Of a DNA stretch of 5,453 bases, positions 1 through 5,067 are shown one piece after another. Position numbers and translations under genes: made by a program. How positions within the stretch are numbered: position 1 is the first letter of the stretch; every line of letters starts with the position of its first letter. Under the pieces are notes generated by a model. That model made no database searches, had not been told where the DNA came from, and saw only the letters and a program-made list of their open reading frames with translations. This DNA is from an uncultured Clostridia bacterium. Lineage in GTDB: Bacteria > Bacillota > Clostridia > Oscillospirales > Ruminococcaceae. The DNA is taken from contig CAMTHN010000048.1 in the NCBI GenBank assembly GCA_947072265.1, positions 1-5,453 of the forward strand. The letters run 5' to 3'.

Positions 1-42
1 ATTATACATAATAGAATTAGGGTATTTAATATTATAAAATAA
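1..42 (+). other. Possible 3' end of an upstream gene
   Basis: The frame starting at base 1 is open until TAA at 40-42, 14 nt before the rfbA start, which would fit the tight spacing of the following genes. A second frame is open to TAA at 35-37. Thirteen or so codons are too few to recognise a product, and no convincing -35/-10 pair is visible, so this stretch may equally be a leader. I see it only as a hint that the operon begins upstream of the window. Confidence 0.25.
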
Positions 43-56
43 GAGAGGTATATGAT

Positions 57-941
57 ATGAAAGGAATAATTCTTGCTGGAGGAACAGGGACAAGACTATT
101 TCCGTCAACTATTGCTTGTTCAAAACAAATGTTATCAGTATATGATAAGCCTATGATTTATTATCCTCTATCAGTTTTAATGTTATCAGGAATAAGAGAG
201 ATATTGGTTATTGTTACAGAAAGAGATATAGAGTTATTCAGGTCTCTTTTAGGAGATGGTGCTAAGTTGGGTATAAGCATAGAATATGCGATTCAGGATA
301 AACCAAGGGGTCTTGCAGATGCCTTTATAGTTGGAGCTGATTTTATAGGATTAGATAGTGTATGTTTAATTTTAGGAGATAATATATTTTATGGAGATAA
401 CTTTACAAAAAGGCTATCGAAAATTGCAAAAGATATTCAAGGTGGTGTTATATTTGGATATCATGTAACGAATCCAAATGAGTTTGGAGTTGTAGAGTTT
501 GATAAAAATGGTAAAGCAGTATCTATAGAAGAAAAACCGATTATTGCTAAATCTAATTATGCTATACCAGGATTATATTATTATGACAATAATGTTGTGG
601 AAATAGCTAAAAGTATAAAACCATCTGGAAGAGGAGAACTAGAGATAACGTCTATCCATTCGGAATATCTTAAACAGGGGAAATTACAGGTTGAAATTTT
701 TGGAAGAGGAACAGTCTGGTTAGATACAGGAAATCATAAAGATATGTTAGATGCGGCCATTTTTGTAGAAGCTATACAAACAAGACAGGGGCTATATGTA
801 GCTTGTTTGGAAGAGATAGCCTATAGAAAAAAATATATAGATAAAAAAAGATTGATAGAACTAGGCGAATCTTTAAAATCTACTGAATATGGAAAGTATA
901 TTTTATCTATATCGGATGACAATTTTTTTGAAGGAGAATAA
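57..941 (+). CDS. rfbA: Glucose-1-phosphate thymidylyltransferase (RfbA/RmlA)
   Basis: This cytoplasmic enzyme joins dTTP and glucose-1-phosphate to give dTDP-glucose and pyrophosphate, the first step of dTDP-L-rhamnose synthesis. The 294-residue length fits the family (about 290). The N-terminal nucleotide-binding loop GGTGTRLFP lies at residues 8-16, followed by SKQ (22-24) and YDKPMIYYPLS (29-39). LGDNIFYG (106-113) carries the metal-binding Asp (D108), EEKP is at 158-161, GRGELEIT at 191-198, and WLDTG (221-225) carries the second metal Asp (D223). The ATG at 57 is preceded by GAGAGG at 43-48 with an 8-nt spacer, and the protein begins MKGIILAGG as in homologues. It is the first of four rfb genes, 3 nt before rfbD. 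Several usually conserved positions differ: KQMLSV where KQLLPV is usual, EITSIH where EITD(I/V)N is usual, and GNH where GTH is usual after WLDT. All main catalytic residues remain, so I expect an active enzyme. Confidence 0.97.
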   Translation: MKGIILAGGTGTRLFPSTIACSKQMLSVYDKPMIYYPLSVLMLSGIREILVIVTERDIELFRSLLGDGAKLGISIEYAIQDKPRGLADAFIVGADFIGLDSVCLILGDNIFYGDNFTKRLSKIAKDIQGGVIFGYHVTNPNEFGVVEFDKNGKAVSIEEKPIIAKSNYAIPGLYYYDNNVVEIAKSIKPSGRGELEITSIHSEYLKQGKLQVEIFGRGTVWLDTGNHKDMLDAAIFVEAIQTRQGLYVACLEEIAYRKKYIDKKRLIELGESLKSTEYGKYILSISDDNFFEGE

Positions 942-947
942 TATTTG
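931..947 (+). promoter_or_regulatory. RBS fixing the TTG start of rfbD
   Basis: AAGGAGA at 931-937 lies inside the last codons of rfbA and is 7 nt from the TTG at 945-947. No ATG in this frame gives the conserved N-terminus, and translation from the TTG gives MNIYVIGSNGQLG, the expected beginning of the Rossmann fold. Because the ribosome binding site lies within the rfbA coding end and the rfbA stop (939-941) sits between site and start, translation of rfbD is probably coupled to that of rfbA. Confidence 0.85.
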
Positions 948-1820
948 AATATATATGTAATAGGAAGTAATGGACAATTAGGAAATGAAATTAGAAGTAT
1001 CTATGAAAAAAATAAATCTGAAATAGGTTTAGTTGATTTTAATTTTAAAGAAAATAAATTTATATTTTTAGATAAAGAAGAGATAGATATTTGTAAAATT
1101 GAAAATATCTATAAGATTTTTGAAAAAGAAAATCCAGATGTTATAATAAATTGTGCTGCATATACAAATGTAGATAATTGTGAGACAGATATAGATACAG
1201 CATTTAACGTTAATTGTATAGGAGCTAAAAATTTAGCTATTGCAGGGGAAAAATATAAAGCAAAATTGTTACATGTATCTACAGATTATGTTTTTTCAGG
1301 AGATGGACAAGTTCCATATAGGGAATATGATATAACTATTCCTAGTAGTGTTTATGGAAAAACAAAACTAATGGGAGAGGAATATGTAAAACAATTTAGC
1401 AGTAGATATTTTATTATAAGAACAGCATGGCTTTATGGATATATAGGAAATAATTTTGTAAAAACTATAATGAAAATTGCAAAAGAAAAAGAAGAAATAA
1501 AGGTTGTAGATGACCAAAGAGGAAATCCAACAAATGCAAATGATTTGGCCCATCATATAATGGCATTATTACAAACAGAAGATTATGGAATTTATCATTG
1601 TGTTGGTAAAGGTGAATGTAGCTGGTATGATTTTGCCAAACAAATAGTTGAGTATAGCGGAATATCGTGTAAAGTCTATCCTTGTACTACAGAAGAATAT
1701 CCAAGACCAGCGAAAAGACCGTCTTATTCTTGTTTAGATAATATGATGTTTAGATCAACCATTGGAGATAGTATGAGAGAGTGGAAGATTGCTTTAAAAG
1801 ATTTTATAAGTAAAATATAG
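945..1820 (+). CDS. rfbD: dTDP-4-dehydrorhamnose reductase (RfbD/RmlD)
   Basis: This enzyme catalyses the last step of the pathway, NAD(P)H-dependent reduction of dTDP-4-dehydro-L-rhamnose to dTDP-L-rhamnose, in the cytoplasm. The 291 residues match the family length (about 280-300). The Rossmann cofactor loop GSNGQLG is at residues 7-13, NCAAYTNVD at 69-77, and the STDYVF strand at 112-117, which carries the conserved Ser/Thr. The catalytic Tyr and Lys form YGKTK (Y137, K141). RTAWLYG is at 159-165, and the C-terminal substrate-binding stretch RPAKRPSYSCLDN, typical of RmlD, is at 254-266. The start is TTG, supported by a strong ribosome binding site in the end of rfbA. It lies between rfbA (3-nt gap) and rfbB (11-nt gap), so the genes are surely co-transcribed. 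The order A-D-B-C does not follow the biochemical sequence. Confidence 0.96.
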   Translation: MNIYVIGSNGQLGNEIRSIYEKNKSEIGLVDFNFKENKFIFLDKEEIDICKIENIYKIFEKENPDVIINCAAYTNVDNCETDIDTAFNVNCIGAKNLAIAGEKYKAKLLHVSTDYVFSGDGQVPYREYDITIPSSVYGKTKLMGEEYVKQFSSRYFIIRTAWLYGYIGNNFVKTIMKIAKEKEEIKVVDDQRGNPTNANDLAHHIMALLQTEDYGIYHCVGKGECSWYDFAKQIVEYSGISCKVYPCTTEEYPRPAKRPSYSCLDNMMFRSTIGDSMREWKIALKDFISKI

Positions 1821-1834
1821 GAGTTGTTATTTTG
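1818..1834 (+). promoter_or_regulatory. RBS overlapping the rfbD stop, fixing the TTG start of rfbB
   Basis: The sequence TAGGAG at 1818-1823 combines the rfbD stop codon (TAG, 1818-1820) with the Shine-Dalgarno core GGAG (1820-1823). The TTG start at 1832-1834 follows after 8 nt and yields MKTYLVTGGAGFIG, the correct N-terminus for an RmlB dehydratase. There is no nearby ATG that keeps this dinucleotide-binding loop. The shared base at the stop suggests that ribosomes finishing rfbD reinitiate on rfbB. Confidence 0.82.
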
Positions 1835-2881
1835 AAAACATATTTAGTTACAGGTGGAGCTGGATTTATCGGATCTAATTTTATACTGTATATGATTAAA
1901 AAATATGGAAATGGTATAAGAATAATAAATATAGATAGTTTAACATATGCAGGAAATTTAAAAAATTTAGAATCTGTTTTGGAAAGTGACAATTATAAAT
2001 TTTTTAAACATGATATATGTAATTATAATGAAATTAAAGTTATATTTAAAAAATATAATATAGATTATGTTGTGAATTTTGCAGCGGAAAGTCATGTGGA
2101 TAGGAGTATAGAAAATCCTGAAATATTTGCACAAACAAATATTTTAGGAACACTTAATTTATTAAATATAAGTAAAGAGATATGGGAAATATCTTGCGGA
2201 GTTTATAAAGCTGGTGTTAAATTTTTACAAGTTTCTACAGATGAAGTTTATGGGTCTTTAGGAGATACAGGCTATTTTTTAGAAGAAACTCCCATAGATC
2301 CACATAGCCCTTATTCTGCTAGCAAAGCTTCGGCTGATTTATTTGTAAAAGCATATAGTGACACGTATAAATTACCAATAAATATAACTAGATGTTCTAA
2401 TAATTATGGACCATATCAATTTCCAGAAAAATTGATTCCTCTTATAATAAATAATGTTCTAAATAAAAAACATATTCCAATATATGGAGATGGATTACAA
2501 ATAAGAGATTGGCTATATGTTGATGACCACTGTCGTGCAATAGATATGGTTATAAATAAAGGTGATTTATCAGAAGTTTATAATATTGGTGGTCATAATG
2601 AAAAAACAAATATTTATATAGTTAAAACTGTTATAGATTATATGAAGAGTAGATACAATATAGTCTATGATGATAATTTGATTAAATATGTTGAAGATAG
2701 AAAAGGTCATGACAGAAGATATGGAATAGATCCATATAAAATAAAAAAAGATATTGGTTGGATTCCAGAGATTATGTTTGACAAAGGAATAGAGACGACT
2801 ATAGATTGGTATATGCAAAATAAACAATGGATATCAGAAGTTACCTCTGGAGGATATCAAGACTATTATAAAAATATATAG
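1832..2881 (+). CDS. rfbB: dTDP-glucose 4,6-dehydratase (RfbB/RmlB)
   Basis: This extended-SDR enzyme uses tightly bound NAD+ to convert dTDP-glucose to dTDP-4-dehydro-6-deoxy-glucose, the second step of the pathway. The 349 residues match the family (about 340-360). The NAD-binding loop GGAGFIG is at residues 8-14, NFAAESHVDRS at 82-92, and STDEVYG at 135-141 with the dehydratase acid pair D137/E138. The catalytic YSASK is at 161-165 (Y161, K165), TRCSNNYGPYQFPEKLIP at 186-203 and RDWLYVDDHC at 225-234. The C-terminus SGGYQDYY (339-346) is also typical of the family. The spacer before STDEVYG (about residues 114-130) resembles clostridial and fusobacterial RmlB as I remember them. The start is TTG and the stop is TAG, 17 nt before rfbC. 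Every key residue is present, so the assignment is firm. Confidence 0.97.
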   Translation: MKTYLVTGGAGFIGSNFILYMIKKYGNGIRIINIDSLTYAGNLKNLESVLESDNYKFFKHDICNYNEIKVIFKKYNIDYVVNFAAESHVDRSIENPEIFAQTNILGTLNLLNISKEIWEISCGVYKAGVKFLQVSTDEVYGSLGDTGYFLEETPIDPHSPYSASKASADLFVKAYSDTYKLPINITRCSNNYGPYQFPEKLIPLIINNVLNKKHIPIYGDGLQIRDWLYVDDHCRAIDMVINKGDLSEVYNIGGHNEKTNIYIVKTVIDYMKSRYNIVYDDNLIKYVEDRKGHDRRYGIDPYKIKKDIGWIPEIMFDKGIETTIDWYMQNKQWISEVTSGGYQDYYKNI

Positions 2882-2898
2882 GATAGAAGGACTTTTAT

Positions 2899-3444
2899 AT
2901 GGGATGTTTTAAATTTATAGAAACAGAAATAGAGGGTTTATTTATAATAGAGACAAAAGTATTTGGTGATAATAGAGGGTATTTTTTAGAATCATATAAT
3001 TATGAAGACTTTAAGGCAAATGGATTAGATATGACTTTTGTTCAAGATAATCAATCAGGATCTGTTAAAAATGTTCTTAGAGGACTACATTTTCAAAAAA
3101 ACAATCCACAAGGAAAACTTGTTAGAGTTTTAAAAGGTGAAGTTTTAGATGTTGTTGTAGATATTAGAAAAGGAAGTAAAACTTTTGGAAAGTGGAAGTC
3201 TGTTTTATTAAATGAAGAAAACAGAACAATGTTTTATGTTCCAGAAGGATTTGCCCATGGATTTGTTGTTATGTCTGATTATGCAGAATTTGCATATAAA
3301 TGCACAAATTTTTATGACCCTTCTGATGAAGGTGGATTGATATGGAATGATCCAGATGTTGGAATAGATTGGAAAGTAGATAATTTATCTGATATTAGTT
3401 TGTCTGATAAAGATAAAAAAAATCCATTTTTAAAAGAACTATAA
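2899..3444 (+). CDS. rfbC: dTDP-4-dehydrorhamnose 3,5-epimerase (RfbC/RmlC)
   Basis: This small cupin-fold enzyme epimerises C3 and C5 of dTDP-4-dehydro-6-deoxy-glucose, the third step of the pathway, and normally acts as a dimer without metal. The 181 residues are the usual length. FGDNRGYFLE is at residues 22-31, the active-site strand VLRGLHFQ at 59-66 (R61, catalytic base H64), QGKLVRVLKGEVLDVVVD at 71-88 (K73), YVPEGFAHGF at 113-122 (H120) and FAYKCTNFYDP at 131-141 (catalytic Tyr, probably Y133). Near the end, LSDKD at 168-172 contains the Asp (D172) that pairs with the catalytic His in the family. The ATG at 2899 follows AGAAGGA (2885-2891) with a 7-nt spacer. It is the last of the four rfb genes, 41 nt before the exporter permease. 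A run of eight A (3415-3422) lies near its 3' end but the frame is intact. Confidence 0.97.
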   Translation: MGCFKFIETEIEGLFIIETKVFGDNRGYFLESYNYEDFKANGLDMTFVQDNQSGSVKNVLRGLHFQKNNPQGKLVRVLKGEVLDVVVDIRKGSKTFGKWKSVLLNEENRTMFYVPEGFAHGFVVMSDYAEFAYKCTNFYDPSDEGGLIWNDPDVGIDWKVDNLSDISLSDKDKKNPFLKEL

Positions 3445-3473
3445 AAATAAAGACAAATAAATTTTTTATAGTT
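3437..3473 (+). other. AT-rich inverted repeat across the rfbC stop codon
   Basis: AACTATAAAAA at 3437-3447 is perfectly complementary to TTTTTATAGTT at 3463-3473, an 11-bp stem with a 15-nt loop. The left arm contains the rfbC stop (3442-3444), and the right arm ends two bases before the G-run that forms the permease ribosome binding site. There is only one G-C pair and no U-tract after the stem, so it is weak as a terminator. It could be an intercistronic RNA structure that tunes exporter expression relative to the rfb genes, or chance symmetry in AT-rich DNA. Confidence 0.35.
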
Positions 3474-3474
3474 A

Positions 3475-3488
3475 GGGGGGATAGATTG
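3475..3488 (+). promoter_or_regulatory. G-rich RBS fixing the TTG start of the ABC permease
   Basis: A run of six G (3475-3480, in context AGGGGGGA) lies 5 nt before the TTG at 3486-3488. It is by far the most G-rich stretch in this AT-rich window and is the only plausible ribosome binding site for the permease. The next in-frame Met lies at about residue 44, inside the first membrane helix and after the conserved YRRS..G..W motif, so the TTG start is well supported. The spacer is slightly short for an ideal site. Confidence 0.7.
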
Positions 3489-4262
3489 AAATATTATATA
3501 CAAACATTTAATAAATATCTATATCTTTTGTTTAATCTTATATCAAAAGATTTTAAAATTAAATATAGGCGGTCAATATTAGGAATTTTATGGAGTATAT
3601 TAAATCCAGTGCTAATGATGGTGGTTATAACTGCAGTATTTTTAAATTTATTTAAATTTGAAATTGATAATTTTCCGATTTATTATTTAACAGGATCAAC
3701 TATATTTTCTTTTTTTACAGATGCAACAACATCTTCTATGACATCTATAGTTGGATCGGGACAGATAATAAAAAAAATATATATTCCAAAATATATATTT
3801 CCTCTACAAAAGTGTCTATTTTCATTTGTCAATTTATTTTTTTCACTTATAGCATTAGTTATAATGATAATTATTTTAAAATTTGAAGTAACATATACAG
3901 TAATATTAGCACCAATACCAATAATATATATACTTATTTTTTCATTAGGAATTAGTTTGATATTATCATCTTTAACAGTATTTTTTAGAGATATAGTTCA
4001 TTTATATGGAGTTATAACGACTATTTGGATGTACTTTACTCCTATAATATATCCAGAAAATATATTAAGCGATAGTATGCTTAAACTAATCTCTTTTAAT
4101 CCATTATATCATTATGTAGGATATTTTAGAGATGTTGTTATGTATGGAAAAATACCAAGTTTAAAAGTAAATATTATATGTATATTTTTTTCTATTATAA
4201 CGTTGATAATAGGATCTATAATTTTCAAGCGAACTCAAGATAAATTTGTGTTACACATATGA
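3486..4262 (+). CDS. ABC-2 type polysaccharide exporter, permease subunit (Wzm/TagG family)
   Basis: This is the inner-membrane subunit of a transporter that moves a lipid-linked polysaccharide (O-antigen, capsule, or teichoic acid-like polymer) out of the cytoplasm. The 258 residues are the usual length. The amphipathic N-terminal segment and KYRRSILGILWSILNP (26-41) are typical of Wzm/TagG/KpsM-type permeases. Six hydrophobic helices are visible at about 33-56, 65-85, 108-132, 137-163, 171-190 and 229-247. The family elements FFRDIVHLYG (166-175) and FNPLYHYVGYFRDVV (204-218) are also present. The TGA stop (4260-4262) overlaps an in-frame ATG of the downstream ATPase gene (ATGA), the arrangement expected for transporter partners. 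It lies 41 nt after rfbC, and this context suggests a rhamnose-containing cargo, but the cargo cannot be read from the sequence. The symbol could be wzm, but family members cannot be told apart here. Confidence 0.93.
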   Translation: MKYYIQTFNKYLYLLFNLISKDFKIKYRRSILGILWSILNPVLMMVVITAVFLNLFKFEIDNFPIYYLTGSTIFSFFTDATTSSMTSIVGSGQIIKKIYIPKYIFPLQKCLFSFVNLFFSLIALVIMIIILKFEVTYTVILAPIPIIYILIFSLGISLILSSLTVFFRDIVHLYGVITTIWMYFTPIIYPENILSDSMLKLISFNPLYHYVGYFRDVVMYGKIPSLKVNIICIFFSIITLIIGSIIFKRTQDKFVLHI

Positions 4263-4272
4263 ATGATAAGAT

Positions 4273-4288
4273 AGGAGATATATGTATG
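4273..4288 (+). promoter_or_regulatory. RBS favouring the ATG at 4286 for the ATPase gene
   Basis: AGGAG at 4273-4277 lies 8 nt before the ATG at 4286-4288, an ideal spacing. The upstream in-frame ATG at 4259, which overlaps the permease stop, has no purine-rich Shine-Dalgarno sequence before it and would add nine residues (MNDKIGDIC) not expected in the family. From 4286 the protein begins MNSVQISNVSMHF, the usual start of this ABC family. The 4259 start could still be used at a low level by reinitiation. Confidence 0.75.
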
Positions 4289-5011
4289 AACTCAGTGCAG
4301 ATATCTAATGTTTCTATGCATTTTAATACAAACAAACAAAAAATGAATAGTTTAAAAGAATATTTTATAGGTTTAATAAAAAGACAGGTTGATTATAGTA
4401 AATTTATAGCATTAAATGATATATCTTTAAATATTGAAAAAGGTAGTGTTGTTGGAATAGTTGGATTAAATGGAAGCGGAAAAAGTACGTTATTAAAGAT
4501 AATAGCTGGTGTTTTAAAACCAACAAAAGGAAAGATAATTGTAACAGGAGTTATAGCTCCTTTAATAGAGCTTGGTGCTGGATTTGATATGGAGTTGACA
4601 GCTAGGGAAAATATATATTTAAATGGTGCTGTTTTAGGATTTAGCAAAAAGATGATTCAAAGTAAATTTGAAGATATTGTTGATTTTTCTGAAGTTCGAG
4701 AATTCATTGATGTTCCTATGAAAAATTATTCTTCTGGAATGGTTGCAAGGATAGCATTTGCCATAGCGACAATTGTTAATCCAGATATTTTAATAGTGGA
4801 TGAAATTTTATCTGTAGGAGATTTTCAGTTTCAAAAAAAATGTGAAGATAGAATTTCGGAGATGATGAAAAATAATACGACTGTTATAATTGTTTCCCAT
4901 AGTATAGAACAGATAGAACGACTTTGTAAAAGAGTTATTTGGATTGAAAAAGGAATACTTAAAATGAATGATAGTACAGATATTGTTTGTGAAGCGTATA
5001 AAAATAGTTAA
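4286..5011 (+). CDS. ABC polysaccharide exporter, ATP-binding subunit (Wzt/TagH family, short form)
   Basis: This cytoplasmic ATPase pairs with the permease just upstream and powers polysaccharide export. Numbered from the ATG at 4286 it has 241 residues. Walker A GLNGSGKST is at 60-68, the family-typical IELGAGF segment at 94-100, TARENIYLNGAVLG at 105-118, the ABC signature in its Wzt/TagH form YSSGM at 148-152, Walker B ILIVDEIL at 168-175 (D172, catalytic E173), the D-loop near SVGD (176-179) and the switch His in VSHS (H205). It stops at the end of the nucleotide-binding domain. The C-terminal carbohydrate-binding domain found in long Wzt proteins (E. coli O9a type, over 400 residues) is absent, so export probably does not depend on a Wzt-recognised chain-end modification. 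An alternative start at 4259 would give 250 residues. A hairpin follows immediately after the stop. Confidence 0.94.
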   Translation: MNSVQISNVSMHFNTNKQKMNSLKEYFIGLIKRQVDYSKFIALNDISLNIEKGSVVGIVGLNGSGKSTLLKIIAGVLKPTKGKIIVTGVIAPLIELGAGFDMELTARENIYLNGAVLGFSKKMIQSKFEDIVDFSEVREFIDVPMKNYSSGMVARIAFAIATIVNPDILIVDEILSVGDFQFQKKCEDRISEMMKNNTTVIIVSHSIEQIERLCKRVIWIEKGILKMNDSTDIVCEAYKNS

Positions 5012-5052
5012 ATATATAAGATATAGCTTTTAGGCTATATCTTATATATTTT
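5010..5052 (+). terminator. Perfect 18-bp hairpin after the exporter ATPase, probable terminator
   Basis: Positions 5010-5027 and 5034-5051 are perfectly complementary, with a 6-nt loop (TTTTAG, 5028-5033). The left arm begins within the TAA stop of the ATPase gene. The stem is AT-rich with GC at the loop end, followed by only a short T-run (5049-5052). The mirrored A-rich end makes it potentially bidirectional. It most likely ends the polysaccharide operon. However, the Shine-Dalgarno sequence of the next gene (GGAG at 5057-5060) begins only about six bases after the stem, leaving no room for a promoter in between, so at least some transcription may read through, or the structure may serve as an RNA-stability or processing element. 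Confidence 0.72.
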
Positions 5053-5067
5053 GGTAGGAGAGATATA

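Noticed and set aside
33..38. TATAAA as a -10 promoter element for the rfb operon
   Set aside because: No -35-like sequence stands at a suitable distance, and a start about seven bases later would fall on the ribosome binding site of rfbA. In DNA this AT-rich such matches are expected by chance.
52..60. Two-codon frame ATG ATA TGA overlapping the rfbA start (possible start-stop regulatory element)
   Set aside because: Its ATG is only 3 nt after the GAGAGG site, too close for efficient initiation, and the overlap is easily explained by chance. It was not included as a feature.
1368..1556. Reverse-strand open frame of 62 codons inside rfbD
   Set aside because: It lies wholly within a well-supported gene, has a low-complexity Phe/Ile-rich product from antisense AT-rich codons, and lacks a ribosome binding site. 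The same judgement applies to the reverse-strand frames at 1804-1992, 2570-2827, 3312-3503 and 4393-4647.
4833..4840. Run of eight A in the ATPase gene (with others at 3415-3422 in rfbC and 3770-3777 in the permease) as phase-variable or slippage sites
   Set aside because: All three genes are intact in frame, runs of seven or eight A/T are common throughout this AT-rich window, and none sits near a gene start where phase switching is usual.
4997..5002. TATAAA at the end of the ATPase gene as a promoter for the redox gene
   Set aside because: No -35 box is found at 15-19 bp upstream; the nearest TTG-containing hexamer (4983-4988) is only 8 bp away.
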